A DNA stretch of 64,000 bases from Amycolatopsis sp. CA-128772 (GTDB taxonomy: Bacteria > Actinomycetota > Actinomycetes > Mycobacteriales > Pseudonocardiaceae): NCBI RefSeq assembly GCF_002904295.1, contig NZ_PPHG01000086.1, forward strand, positions 62,001-126,000, written 5' to 3'. The notes beneath the pieces were generated by a model. The model was not told the DNA's origin. It saw only the letters and a program-made list of their open reading frames with translations, and ran no database searches. Shown one piece after another: positions 25,746 through 34,517 of this stretch (positions within the stretch are counted from its first letter, which is position 1; every line of letters starts with the position of its first letter). Both the position numbers and the translations under genes were made by a program.

Positions 25746-26677
25746 TTATCGGGCCAGGGCCGCCAGCCGCTTGGCCGTCGGCCAGCGCACGTTCCACGCC
25801 CAGCCCAGCTTCTCGAACGCCCAGATCACCCGGGCGGAGACGTCGAGCTGGCCGCGCAGCACACCGTGGCGGGCCGAGGTCGGGTCCGCGTGGTGGGTGT
25901 TGTGCCAGGACTCGCCCATCGACAGGATGGCCAGCGGCCAGAAGTTCGCCGACCGGTCGCGGCTGGCGAACGGGCGCTCGCCGATCATGTGGCAGATCGA
26001 GTTCACCGACCACGTCACGTGGTGCTGGAACGAGATCCGCGCCAGGCCGGCCCAGAGGAACGCGGTCAGCGCGCCCCACCACGACAGCGTGAGCAGGCCG
26101 CCGAGCACCGCCGGGAGCAGCAGGCTCAGCACCACCCACAGCGGGAAGAGGCGGTCGACGACGCGCAGGTCGCGGTCGGCGGCCAGGTCCGGAGCGAACC
26201 GGTCGACGTTGGTCTTGTCGCGGCCGAAGAGCCAGCCCATGTGGGCGTGCCAGAAGCCACGGGCCAGCGCCACCGGGGACGTGCCGAACAGCCACGGCGA
26301 GTGCGGGTCGCCGTCCCGGTCGGAGAAGGCGTGGTGGCGGCGGTGGTCGGCGACCCAGCCGATCACCGGCCCTGCGCGGCGAGGCCGCCGGCGATGGCCA
26401 GCGCGATCCGAAGCACCCGCTTCGCCCGGAAGGAGCCGTGGGTGAAGTAGCGGTGGTAGCCGACGGTGATGCCGAGCGTCGACACCACGAAGAACGCGCC
26501 GCCGAGGGTGAGGTCGAGCCAGCTGACGCCCCAGCCCCAGAACACCGGGACGGCGGCGGTGAGCGCGAGGAACGGGACGATCAGGAAGGTGCGGATGGTG
26601 ATCAGCTCGGGGATCGTCTGCTTGCCGTCGAGCACGGGTTTGGGGGTGGGCCGGGCAGCCTTCAAGGAGGCGGTCAT
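25746..26677 (-). pseudogene. Acyl-CoA/fatty-acid delta-9 desaturase, frameshifted
   Basis: Two frames together encode one desaturase of about 310 residues. The first (26677 to about 26366) gives MTASLKAARPTPKPVLDGKQ, 'WGWGVSWLDLTLGGAFFVVS', and box 1 GYHRYFTHGSF, then hits a TGA at 26365-26363. The second picks up at once with 'VIGWVADHRRHHAFSDRDGD' (box 2, HRRHH) and runs to 25746 through 'SWHNTHHADPTSARHG' (box 3, HNTHH). Adding one C in the GGGCC run near 26366-26372 restores a continuous frame, so this is either a real single-base deletion or a sequencing error. Every catalytic histidine box is intact, and both halves keep normal codon use, so the break is recent or artefactual. The product would be a membrane di-iron desaturase making oleate-type lipids. 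Confidence 0.85.
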
Positions 26678-26915
26678 GCGGTACTCGTTTCGAGGTCAGC
26701 GCGCGCGGGAGGGGATCCGCGCGGAAGCCGGGGAGCGGGAACACCCGGCGATCAGCGGTCTGCGGAAGGCCGGGCTCGTCGCCGCTCCTGCCGGCGATCG
26801 GCCTCGATGGCCACGGGGCGAGGGGGGAGACCGGCGGGCCGCCGACGTCCGAGGGCCCCTCGACGTGCTCCACGTTACCGGACCGTTGTGAATCCGCAGT
26901 GTGGCTCGGAACGAG

Positions 26916-26949
26916 TAAGGCCCCCGCCCCGGAGGGGGCGAGGGCCTTA
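26916..26949 (-). terminator. Hairpin after the cold-shock gene
   Basis: A 34-base hairpin: TAAGGCCC and CGCCCC on one side pair with GGGGCG and GGGCCTTA on the other around GGAG, with small bulges. It starts 15 bases beyond the cold-shock stop codon and lies ahead of the desaturase start, and probably insulates the two. Confidence 0.6.
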
Positions 26950-26963
26950 GGGTGCCTCGTGGC

Positions 26964-27167
26964 TCAGATGACGCTGACGCGCTGGGCCTGCGGGCCCTTC
27001 TGGCCCTGGCCGATTTCGAACTCCACGCGCTGACCCTCGTCGAGCGACTTGAAGCCGCTGCCCTGGATCTCGGAGTAGTGGACGAACACGTCCGGACCCC
27101 CGCCGTCCTGCGCGATGAAGCCGAAGCCCTTTTCGCCGTTGAACCACTTGACACTGCCCTGAGCCAT
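26964..27167 (-). CDS. Cold-shock protein (CspA family)
   Basis: A 67-residue OB-fold protein. RNP1 (KGFGFIAQ) and RNP2 (VFVHYSEI) are intact: MAQGSVKWFNGEKGFGF, then DGGGPDVFVHYSEIQGSGF, ending QRVSVI. The ATG at 27167 is preferred to the ATG two codons upstream, because GTAGG then lies 7 bases away and the family starts with MAQG. It binds single-stranded RNA/DNA and melts RNA structure. It is monocistronic, with its own terminator. Confidence 0.95.
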   Translation of the reverse strand: MAQGSVKWFNGEKGFGFIAQDGGGPDVFVHYSEIQGSGFKSLDEGQRVEFEIGQGQKGPQAQRVSVI

Positions 27168-27267
27168 ACCCATACCTACTCTTTGTAGTGAGCCTGGATG
27201 CCCCGTTCGGACACCCGGTCTCAAGACCATTATCCCATCACCGGGCCGAAGAGGCCACCCCCGGTCG

Positions 27268-28533
27268 TCAAACTCCCCAATCGGGGCGCAGCGGCATGCT
27301 CATGCCGCCCTCGCGGTCGGTCCGGACGCCCAGGATGTGGTGCAGCTCGATCTCGCGGCGTTCGAAGGCCAGCCGGCAGGCCGCCAGGTAGAGCGCCCAC
27401 ACGCGGCTGCGCCCGGCACCGGCCTCGGCGACCGCCTCGTCCCAGTGCTCGTCCAGGTTGGCGCACCACCCGGCCAGCGTCTTCGCGTAGTGCTCGCGCA
27501 GGTTCTCCGAGTGCCGCACCTCCAGCCCGGCGTCGTGCATGGCCGTGACCAGCTCGCCCGGGGACTCGAGCTCGCCGTCCGGGAAGACGTACCGGTCGAT
27601 GAACCCGCGCGACCGGTGGGCGACGCTGGAATCGGGGTTGGTGATGCAGTGGTTGAGCAGCCGGCCGTGCGGCTTCAGCTTGGCGGCCAGGAAGCGGAAG
27701 TAGCCGGGGACGTTGCGCGCGCCGATGTGCTCGGTGAGCCCGATCGAGGAGATCGCGTCGAACCCCGTTTCGGTGACGTCCCGGTAGTCCAGGTGCCGGA
27801 TCTCGGCCCGGTCCGCCAGGCCGAGCGCGACGATGTTCTTCTGCGCCCACTGCGCCTGTTCACGCGAAAGGGTGACACCGAGCGCCTCGACGCCGTAGTG
27901 CCGGACCGCGTGCGCGACCATCCCGCCCCAGCCGCAGCCGACGTCGAGCAGGCGCATTCCCGGCTCGAGGCCGAGCTTGCGGCAGATCAGGTCGAACTTG
28001 TTCGCCTGGGCCTCTTCCAGCGTCGCGTCCGCGGTCGGGAACACCGCGCACGTGTACGCCATCGACGGGCCGAGGACCAGTTCGTAGAACCGGTTGGACA
28101 CGTCGTAGTGGCTGGCGATGGCTTCGCTGTCGCGTTGCTTCGAGTGCCGCAGCGCGGTCAGCCCGCGCCGGAACCGGCTCGGGTGTTCCTCGGCCGGCGG
28201 CTTGACCGGCCGCAGGTGGCGCGGGCCGAGCTTGCGCAGCAGCCACACCCGGTCGGCCGGGGTGAGCTGGTCGACCTGGGCGGCCAGTGCGTGCAACGCC
28301 GTGTAGAGGTCGCCTTCGACGTCCAGCGCGCCGGCGACGTACGCGCGGGCCAAGCCGAGGTCGCCGGGGGAGGACATCAGGTAGTCCAGCGCCAGCGGGG
28401 ACCGCACCCGGATGGCCACCGGGGCGTCGGCCGGGCCGCTGCTGCTGCCGTCGTAGGCGGTGATCGACACGGTCGCGCGCGGGCCGAGCAGCCGCTCGAA
28501 GACCTCGCCGACCGTGGGGCTGTCCTGGGTCAC
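27268..28533 (-). CDS. tmsB: Fatty-acid 10-methyltransferase, CFA-synthase family (TmsB/BfaB-like)
   Basis: A 421-residue SAM-dependent lipid methyltransferase of the cyclopropane-fatty-acid synthase family. The SAM loop LLDVGCGWGG is at residues 195-204, preceded by 'ASHYDVSNRFYELVLGPSMA' and followed by 'AISSIGLTEHIGARNVPGYF'. The GTG at 28533 has AAAGGA 6 bases upstream. It lies 11 bp after an FAD oxidoreductase gene; this gene pair is the one that makes 10-methylstearic (tuberculostearic) acid in mycobacteria and relatives: the methyltransferase forms 10-methylene stearate from oleate and the reductase saturates it. A plain CFA synthase is the alternative, but the partner gene favours the branched-chain role. 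Confidence 0.82.
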   Translation of the reverse strand: MTQDSPTVGEVFERLLGPRATVSITAYDGSSSGPADAPVAIRVRSPLALDYLMSSPGDLGLARAYVAGALDVEGDLYTALHALAAQVDQLTPADRVWLLRKLGPRHLRPVKPPAEEHPSRFRRGLTALRHSKQRDSEAIASHYDVSNRFYELVLGPSMAYTCAVFPTADATLEEAQANKFDLICRKLGLEPGMRLLDVGCGWGGMVAHAVRHYGVEALGVTLSREQAQWAQKNIVALGLADRAEIRHLDYRDVTETGFDAISSIGLTEHIGARNVPGYFRFLAAKLKPHGRLLNHCITNPDSSVAHRSRGFIDRYVFPDGELESPGELVTAMHDAGLEVRHSENLREHYAKTLAGWCANLDEHWDEAVAEAGAGRSRVWALYLAACRLAFERREIELHHILGVRTDREGGMSMPLRPDWGV

Positions 28534-28544
28534 GTTCGTTCCTT

Positions 28545-29936
28545 TCACCGGCGGCGGACGCACTTCTCGTAGAGGCCGAGCAGCCGCTCGCCCGGGTCGT
28601 AGGCCTGCTTGAGCGCGCGGTAGGCGTCGCCGTTGTAGAGCCGCCAGAACTCGTCTTCGGTGTAGAAGCTGTCCGAATAGAGCGACTTGTGGCCGCCGAG
28701 CCGGGTGACCTCGGCCTCGACCAGCCGGTTGTGCACGCCGTCGCGCTCGCCGGGGTCCAGCGGCACGGCCGACCAGAACCCGAAGTTGACGTAGAGCTCT
28801 TCGGGGTCCAGTTCGTAGAGCGGCCAGCGGACGCCGCCGGGCCGTTGCCGCAGCGGGCAGATCCAGACCGGGCTGATCGGGATCTCCCGTTCGAAGAACT
28901 CGAGGAACTCCGCGGCCCGGCTGAGCGGGACCTCGATGTCCTGCACGATCGTCTCCTCCGGCGGCAGGCGCCGGAGTTTCAGCAGCCGCTCGGCGATCCG
29001 GAACCGGCGGTCGAGGGCGACGGCCTTCCAGTACACCGAGGACCGGAGCAGGCGGCGGCCGAGCAGCAGCCGCGGCAGCTTGTGCTGGACGCCGAACGCC
29101 CGCGAGCACCAGAACCAGTCCGTGTCCCAGCGCCAGAGGTAGTCCCGGACGGTGAGGTGGTCGGTTCCGCGTTCCCGGATCGAGCGGTAGTAGATGTTCA
29201 GCCAGGTGTAGTCGCTGGTCGCCGGCGCGCTGTCGGTGAACGTGCCGAGGGTGAGGTACAGCTCGTCCGGGCCGAACACCGTGCCGTCGACGAAGTCGTG
29301 CTCGCCGGCGTCGCAGGCTTCGCGAAGGGCGCTGAAGTAGGTGTCCCGGTCGTGGAAGCGGACGTGCCGGAGCTCGACGAACGGCTTCACCGGCTCCAGG
29401 AGGATCCGCAACCGCAGGGCGTAGCCGAGCGTGCCGTAGGAGTTGGGGAAGCCGTGGAACAGGGCGCGGTGCTCGTTGTCCGGCGTCGCGACGACGATCC
29501 GGCCGTCCCCGGTGAGCACCTCGAGCTCGAGCACCGACTCGTGCGGCATGCCGTTGCGGAACGACGAGGACTCGATGCCGAGCCCGGTGACCGCGCCGCC
29601 GAGCGTGATGGTCTTGAGCTGCGGCACCACCAGCGGCATCAGGCCGTGCGGCAGCGTCGCGTCGACGAGCTGCTCGTAGGTGACCATGCCCTCGACGTCG
29701 GCGGTGCGGGTCTCCGGGTCGACGCGCAGGACGTGGCTGAACCCGGAGACGTCCAGCCCGGGGTGCTTGGCGGCGGCGCGGGAGCGGAAGAGGTTCGACG
29801 TCCGTTTCGCCAACCGGACGGTCGCTTCGCCGCTGATCGCGGTGAGCTGCCGTCTCAGGGCGTCGACGCGGGCTTCGTGCGCGGGGAAAGCCGGGCCCGG
29901 ACGGGCTTCCGGCACCCCGGCCTGATCGATGGTCAC
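28545..29936 (-). CDS. tmsA: FAD-linked 10-methylene fatty-acid reductase (TmsA/BfaA-like)
   Basis: A 463-residue flavoprotein of the PCMH/FAD_binding_4 type, like DprE1 and 24-sterol reductases. The FAD segment reads 'VDPETRTADVEGMVTYEQLV', then 'VPQLKTITLGGAVTGLGIES' and GFPNSYGTLGYALRLRI. The C-terminal part includes 'YTWLNIYYRSIRERGTDHLT' and the ending YEKCVRRR. The GTG at 29936 has AGGA 7 bases away and is preferred over the GTG at 29954. It is the first gene of the pair with the methyltransferase. The expected reaction is reduction of the 10-methylene intermediate to the 10-methyl acyl chain, at the membrane. Confidence 0.82.
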   Translation of the reverse strand: MTIDQAGVPEARPGPAFPAHEARVDALRRQLTAISGEATVRLAKRTSNLFRSRAAAKHPGLDVSGFSHVLRVDPETRTADVEGMVTYEQLVDATLPHGLMPLVVPQLKTITLGGAVTGLGIESSSFRNGMPHESVLELEVLTGDGRIVVATPDNEHRALFHGFPNSYGTLGYALRLRILLEPVKPFVELRHVRFHDRDTYFSALREACDAGEHDFVDGTVFGPDELYLTLGTFTDSAPATSDYTWLNIYYRSIRERGTDHLTVRDYLWRWDTDWFWCSRAFGVQHKLPRLLLGRRLLRSSVYWKAVALDRRFRIAERLLKLRRLPPEETIVQDIEVPLSRAAEFLEFFEREIPISPVWICPLRQRPGGVRWPLYELDPEELYVNFGFWSAVPLDPGERDGVHNRLVEAEVTRLGGHKSLYSDSFYTEDEFWRLYNGDAYRALKQAYDPGERLLGLYEKCVRRR

Positions 29937-30028
29937 GTCCCGATCCTGCCTCACGCCGACGGCGGGCGCACTGGTGCCACCGGTGCACGATTTCCCGGCC
30001 CTTCCCGGGGGGTGGGAACCGGTCCGGA

Positions 30029-30568
30029 TCAGGCCACCGCGCGGAGCGGGCGCTGCCCGTCCAGCAGCGACTCCGCGTCGGCGAGGACGGCGTCGACGTG
30101 CCGCAGCCGCTCGGCCGTGCGGCGTTCGACCGCGGCCAGCCGGTCCGCGCGGGTGCGGGCGCCGGCGACGATCCGGTACGCCTGCGCGCGGGCGTCGGCG
30201 GTCCGCCGCTGCGCGGCTTCTTCGGCGTCCCGGACGATCGCGGCAGCGCGCTCCTTCGCCGTCGCGACGATCCCGTCCGCTTCGGCGCGCGCCAGTCCCA
30301 GGAGGTGCCCGACGCGGTCGCCGACCGCGGCCGGGTCCGCGGGGGTGCGGCAGAGCCGGTCGGTGCGGGCGCTCAGCTCGGTGAGTTCGGTTCGGGCCCG
30401 TTCGAGCTGCCGCGCGAGCGTCTCGGCTCCGGCAACGGCGGCGTCGCGGTCGGCCGTCAGCCAGCGGATCTCGGCGAGGAGCTCGTCGATCCGCTCGTCG
30501 ACCTGCTCGCGGTCGTAGCCGCGCAGCCGCAGCGCGAAGCTCTCGGGCAGGGGCAGCGGCGCGGTCAT
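30029..30568 (-). CDS. DivIVA/Wag31-like coiled-coil protein
   Basis: A 179-residue protein. It begins with the DivIVA membrane/curvature motif, FALRLRGYDREQVDERIDEL, followed by LLAEIRWLTADRDAA and a long Ala/Glu/Arg coiled coil ('RTADARAQAYRIVAGARTRA') to the end. It is shorter than the essential polar Wag31 (about 270 residues or more) and lacks its C-terminal part, so it is more likely an accessory paralogue. The ATG overlaps the stop of the upstream DUF6292-like gene (ATGA), giving a two-gene unit. Confidence 0.85.
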   Translation of the reverse strand: MTAPLPLPESFALRLRGYDREQVDERIDELLAEIRWLTADRDAAVAGAETLARQLERARTELTELSARTDRLCRTPADPAAVGDRVGHLLGLARAEADGIVATAKERAAAIVRDAEEAAQRRTADARAQAYRIVAGARTRADRLAAVERRTAERLRHVDAVLADAESLLDGQRPLRAVA

Positions 30569-31002
30569 CGGGCCGCCGCCGGCCGGCGCAGCACCGCGGC
30601 GAGTGCGTCGGCGTCGTCCGCGGTCCGCAGCGGTACGGGGTCCGGCCGCCCGACGGTGTGGTCGTCCTCGTACAGGGCGGCGACGAACCGCGCGACCCGC
30701 CGCGGGGGCGGGGCGACCGTGGGGCCGCCCAGGTAGCGCAGGACGATCAGGTCTTCGCCGGAGTGCGTCTCGACGGCGGCCGCCCAGCCGTGCACCTCGT
30801 CCCAGAGCAGGGCCAGGTCCCGGCCGGGGTAGTGCGGCAGCCGGGGGTCGAGGGCGACGTAGGCGGAGATCGGGCGGTCGTGGTCGACGGCGCACGATTC
30901 GAGGCCGATGCCCAGCTCGGCGGTGACGTCGCGGAGGTAGCCGAGCAGCGCGGGGACGGCGGGGTGCGGGTAACCGGTCGGGAGTTCGATCGATGCGGTC
31001 AC
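30565..31002 (-). CDS. DUF6292-like protein A
   Basis: A 145-residue protein of an actinomycete family I recognise as DUF6292 (function unknown). The conserved core is GIGLESCAVDHDRPISAYVA, LPHYPGRDLALLWDEVHGWA and VLRYLGG, with a helical C-terminus. It starts at GTG 31002. It is coupled to the DivIVA-like gene and divergent from a paralogue at 31189, with an inverted repeat between them. No catalytic motif is apparent. Confidence 0.78.
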   Translation of the reverse strand: MTASIELPTGYPHPAVPALLGYLRDVTAELGIGLESCAVDHDRPISAYVALDPRLPHYPGRDLALLWDEVHGWAAAVETHSGEDLIVLRYLGGPTVAPPPRRVARFVAALYEDDHTVGRPDPVPLRTADDADALAAVLRRPAAAR

Positions 31003-31044
31003 GGGGGTGCGGCACCTTTCTCTTCGGGTGCTCCTGTTCTAACA

Positions 31045-31063
31045 TGTCATCGGAATGATGACA
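31045..31063. promoter_or_regulatory. Perfect 7-bp inverted repeat between DUF6292 paralogues
   Basis: TGTCATC-GGAAT-GATGACA lies in the 186-bp divergent gap, 43 bases before the leftward gene. On the minus strand TTGTCA overlaps it as a possible -35, with TAGAAC 17 bases on. It is placed to control the leftward gene and perhaps both. Confidence 0.55.
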
Positions 31064-31188
31064 ACAGGGATGTCGCCGGATGGACGACACAGCCGCCCGG
31101 TTCGCCGGGATTGACCCCGGCACCGGCGGGGTACCCGATCGAGTGATCGCGGAGGATCCCGCGGCGGGACGGGGAAAGCGAGGCGGCG

Positions 31189-31623
31189 TTGAGCATTCTG
31201 ATCGACTTCGGGCGCGACACGGAGTTCTCGTTCGAGCGGCGGTTGCGGGGGTACGTGGGGGCGGTCGCCCGGGCGGTGGGGGTGGGCCTGGAGTCCTGCA
31301 CGCTGGACACCGGCACCCCGGCGGCGGCCTACATCGCCCTCGACTGGCGCCTGTCCCGGTTTCCCGGCCACGACCTGGCCCTGGTGTGGGACGAGGTCCA
31401 CGGCTGGGCGGCGGCGCTCGAGGACACGACCGGTTCGACGGTCCTGACCTACCTCGGCGGCGAAGTCCTGCCGGACCCCCGTGCGGTGGTCCGGTTCCTG
31501 GCGGCGGTCCGCGCGGACGACCCGGACGCCGGCACCCTGGACGCCCCGGTCCTGCGCGAGGCGGGCGATCACGAGCAGCTGCTGGCGCTGGTCCCGGAGG
31601 TGGCACCGGCCGCCCGCGCTTAG
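31189..31623 (+). CDS. DUF6292-like protein B
   Basis: A 144-residue paralogue of the protein at 30565-31002: VGVGLESCTLDTGTPAAAYI, LSRFPGHDLALVWDEVHGWA and VLTYLGGEVLPDP match its core segment by segment. The start is TTG at 31189, because MSILIDFG leads directly into the conserved region and GAGG lies 5 bases upstream; no ATG or GTG is suitable. The stop lies 14 bp before the S9 peptidase start, so the two may be co-transcribed. Function unknown. Confidence 0.75.
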   Translation: MSILIDFGRDTEFSFERRLRGYVGAVARAVGVGLESCTLDTGTPAAAYIALDWRLSRFPGHDLALVWDEVHGWAAALEDTTGSTVLTYLGGEVLPDPRAVVRFLAAVRADDPDAGTLDAPVLREAGDHEQLLALVPEVAPAARA

Positions 31624-31637
31624 GCAGACTGAGGGGC

Positions 31638-33491
31638 ATGGGGGAGCTGACGGCGGAGGCCGTGGTCGACCGGGCGGTGCCGCAGACGCCGAGGCTTTCC
31701 CCGGACGGCCGATGGGTGGTCTTCGTGAGCGCCCCGGTGAGCCGGTTGGGACAGCACGCGGTGAGCGGCCTGTGGCTCGCTCCCGCCGACGGGAGCGAGC
31801 TGCCCCGTGAACTCGCCCCGGGTCCGGCGGAGGACCGGGAACCGCGCTGGTCGGCGGATTCGGCGTGGATCTGGTTCCTGTCGGACCGCGCCGAACCCGG
31901 TACGGCGCAGCTGTACCGGGTGCGCCGGGAGGGCGGGACGCCGGAGCGGCTGACCGACTGGCCTCCGGGCATCCACGATCACGTACTGCTGCCGGACACC
32001 GGCGCGGTGGTGCTCGTCGCGCCGGAGGAAACGGAAGCGACAGCCGACCCCCGGGTGCGCGTGGTGCGGCCGGGTGCGGCCGAGGCACCCGTCTGGGACA
32101 CCGTCGCCCGGCCGCAGCGGCTCTGGCTGCTCGACCCGCGGACCCGCGCTGTCCGCCCCCTCGGGGACTTCGGCCGCCGGCACGTCACCGGAGCCGCGCC
32201 CCGGCCGGACGGCCGCACCCTCGCCGTGCTCACCTGGTCCGTCGCCGACCGGGAGCCGGGGCGCTTCGATCCCGGCCTCCACCTCCTCGACCCCGCCACC
32301 GGTGCCCGGCAGGAGCTCGGCGTCCCGGCGCCGGAGGCCCGCTCGCTCACCTGGTGGCGCGACGCGACCGGGTGGCGCCTCGCCTACCTCGGCGTGACCC
32401 CGCCCGGGCTGATCGGGGGCAACGCCGTCTTCGACGCCGGTGACCACGGGAACCTCACCGCCGGGCTGAGCTCCTGCCCGGCCGAGCTGGCCGGGTCCGG
32501 CGACGGCGGCCTGCTGGCGCTGTTCGCCGACGGCCTCGACACCACGATCCGGCGCTTCGACCCCGCCACCGCCACCTTCGCCGAACTCGGCCACGCGCCC
32601 GGCAGTCTGGAGGACCTGAACGCGAGTGCCGGCAGGATCGCCGTCGTCGCGAGCACCGCCACCGAGCCCGACGCCGTCCACTGCGGACCACCCGGCGGCC
32701 CGCTCATCCCGCTCGGCGAACCACCGCTGCCCGGGATCCGGTGGGGCACCCAGGAACGCCTGTCCTACCGCGCCGGAGACGGCTTGGAGCTCGACGGCCT
32801 CCTGATCCTCCCACCCGGCCGGACCCGCGCCGACGGACCGTTCCCGCTGGTCACCCTGGTCCACGGCGGCCCATACGACCGCTACGCCGACCGGTTCCAG
32901 CTCCACTGGTCCCGGTCCGGCCAGTGGCTGGCCGCCGCCGGGTTCGCGGTGTTCCTCCCGAATCCCCGCGGCGGCCTCGGCCACGGGCACGCCTTCGCCG
33001 CGTGCATCGAAAAGGGCGTCGGCGGTGCGGAGTTCACCGACCTCCTCACCGGAATCGACCTGCTCGTCGAAGCGGGCGTCGCCGACGAAGACCGGCTCGG
33101 GATCGCCGGCGGGAGCCACGGCGGGTTCATGGCCGCCTGGGCCGTCGCGCACTCGGATCGCTTCAAGGGGGCCGTCGTCAACGCGGGCGTCATCGACTGG
33201 CCCCTGCTCGGCGCGACCGGTGAGCACGGCCGGTACGACTTCGCCCTCGGCAGCCGCGAAACCAGCCCGATCACCTACGCGGACCGGATCGCGGCCCCCG
33301 TGCTCATCGCGCACGGCGAGGACGACACGAACGTCCCGCTCTCGCAGGGCGAGCTCCTGCACCACGCCCTCGGCGACCGCGAGCACGAGTTCGTGGTCTA
33401 CCCCCGGGAGGGGCACTCGCTCCGTGAACGCGGCCACCAGCTCGACTACCTGCACCGCACCCGCGACTGGTTCCTACACCTGCTCGCCTAA
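31638..33491 (+). CDS. S9 prolyl-oligopeptidase-family serine peptidase
   Basis: A 617-residue cytoplasmic peptidase. The N-terminal beta-propeller carries TolB-like repeats (TPRLSPDGRWVVFVS, 'DREPRWSADSAWIWFLSDRA'). The C-terminal alpha/beta-hydrolase has 'PLVTLVHGGPYDRYADRF', GGSHGGFMAAW (nucleophile Ser493), HGEDDTNVPLSQ (Asp at 562/563) and REGHSL (His593). The serine motif is GGSHGG where many relatives have GGSYGG. ATG 31638 starts at the family N-terminus; a longer frame overlaps the upstream DUF6292-like gene and is rejected. It likely trims short peptides. Its last 18 bases overlap the convergent hpaD gene. Confidence 0.9.
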   Translation: MGELTAEAVVDRAVPQTPRLSPDGRWVVFVSAPVSRLGQHAVSGLWLAPADGSELPRELAPGPAEDREPRWSADSAWIWFLSDRAEPGTAQLYRVRREGGTPERLTDWPPGIHDHVLLPDTGAVVLVAPEETEATADPRVRVVRPGAAEAPVWDTVARPQRLWLLDPRTRAVRPLGDFGRRHVTGAAPRPDGRTLAVLTWSVADREPGRFDPGLHLLDPATGARQELGVPAPEARSLTWWRDATGWRLAYLGVTPPGLIGGNAVFDAGDHGNLTAGLSSCPAELAGSGDGGLLALFADGLDTTIRRFDPATATFAELGHAPGSLEDLNASAGRIAVVASTATEPDAVHCGPPGGPLIPLGEPPLPGIRWGTQERLSYRAGDGLELDGLLILPPGRTRADGPFPLVTLVHGGPYDRYADRFQLHWSRSGQWLAAAGFAVFLPNPRGGLGHGHAFAACIEKGVGGAEFTDLLTGIDLLVEAGVADEDRLGIAGGSHGGFMAAWAVAHSDRFKGAVVNAGVIDWPLLGATGEHGRYDFALGSRETSPITYADRIAAPVLIAHGEDDTNVPLSQGELLHHALGDREHEFVVYPREGHSLRERGHQLDYLHRTRDWFLHLLA

Positions 33492-34517
33492 CTTGAACTC
33501 CGCTTCACCGGTGCGGTAGGAGAACCCGTCGGCGCCGATGGTGACGTCGGCTTCGCGCGGCTCGGCCCGTTCGAGGACCGGCTGGACCGAGCCGTCGAGG
33601 TCCAGCACGACCGACGCGTCGGTGTACCAGCTCGGCACCACCGGGTTGCCCCACCAGTCGCGGCGCTGGTTGTCGTGGACATCCCAGGTGATCACCGGGT
33701 TGTCCGGGTCGCCGGTGTAGTAGTCGTGCGTGTAGAGCTCGATGCGGTGCCCGTCCGGGTCGCGGACGTACAGGTAGAACGCGTTCGACACGCCGTGGCG
33801 GCCCGGCCCGCGCTCGATCATCCCGGACTTCCGCAGCGCGCCCAGGTGGTCGCAGATGTGCAGGATCTGGTGCCGCTCGTGCGAGGCGAACGCGATGTGG
33901 TGCAGCCGCGGGCCGTCGCCACCGGTCAGGGCCACGTCGTGCACCGTCGGCTTGCGGAACATCCAGGCCGCGTACACCGTGCCCTCCTCGTCCTGGATGT
34001 CCTCCGAGACGCGGAAACCCAGGCCCTCGTAGTACTTCCGGGCCGCCGGGACGTCCGGGGTGTCGAGGTTGAAGTGGTCCAGCCGCGACAGGGCGCCGGC
34101 GCCGTGGACGTCGTAGCGCTGGGTGAACCGCTCGACGTGCTCGGCCTCGTGGAAGAACTCCACCGGGAACCCGAGCGGGTCGAGCACCCGCACCGCCTCG
34201 CCGATCCCGCGCGTGGCGCCCGCCGCCCGGCGCTCGACCCGGCAGCCGAGCGCGCGGTAGTACGCCTCGGCCAGGTCGAGGTCGGCCGGGGTGCGCACGC
34301 GGTAGGCCAGCACGCCCAGCGCGGGCACCGGTCCCTTCCGCAGCACCAGCGAGTGGTGCAGGTACTCCTCGAACGCCCGGAGGTACAACGCGTCGGCGTC
34401 TTCGTGGGTGACGACGAGCCCGAGCACGTCGACGTAGAACGCCCGCGACGCGGCCAGGTCCGTGACGACGAGCTCGGCGTACGCGCAGCGGATGACGTCC
34501 GGCGGAGTGGTGGTCAT
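33474..34517 (-). CDS. hpaD: 3,4-dihydroxyphenylacetate 2,3-dioxygenase (homoprotocatechuate ring cleavage)
   Basis: A 347-residue type I extradiol dioxygenase closely resembling the Brevibacterium homoprotocatechuate enzyme: VIRCAYAELVVTDLAASR and 'GRHGVSNAFYLYVRDPDGH', then 'YYTGDPDNPVITWDVHDNQ' and RRDWWGNPVVPSWYTDAS. With a 7-residue shorter N-terminus, the metal ligands fall at His148, His207 and Glu260, the acid-base His at His193 and the active-site Tyr at Tyr250. It opens the aromatic ring of 3,4-dihydroxyphenylacetate next to the two hydroxyls. The ATG overlaps the hpaE stop by 4 bp; it is the last gene of the operon. Confidence 0.95.
   Translation of the reverse strand: MTTTPPDVIRCAYAELVVTDLAASRAFYVDVLGLVVTHEDADALYLRAFEEYLHHSLVLRKGPVPALGVLAYRVRTPADLDLAEAYYRALGCRVERRAAGATRGIGEAVRVLDPLGFPVEFFHEAEHVERFTQRYDVHGAGALSRLDHFNLDTPDVPAARKYYEGLGFRVSEDIQDEEGTVYAAWMFRKPTVHDVALTGGDGPRLHHIAFASHERHQILHICDHLGALRKSGMIERGPGRHGVSNAFYLYVRDPDGHRIELYTHDYYTGDPDNPVITWDVHDNQRRDWWGNPVVPSWYTDASVVLDLDGSVQPVLERAEPREADVTIGADGFSYRTGEAEFKLGEQV

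Noticed and set aside
27268..29988. A 906-residue open frame that appears to fuse the methyltransferase to an N-terminal region.
   Set aside because: The upstream part is the out-of-frame shadow of the FAD reductase gene; the GTG at 28533 has a good ribosome site and starts the family homology.
31080..33491. A longer S9 peptidase frame starting at 31080.
   Set aside because: Its first 186 codons overlap the DUF6292-like gene in another frame and are low-complexity; the ATG at 31638 fits the family start.
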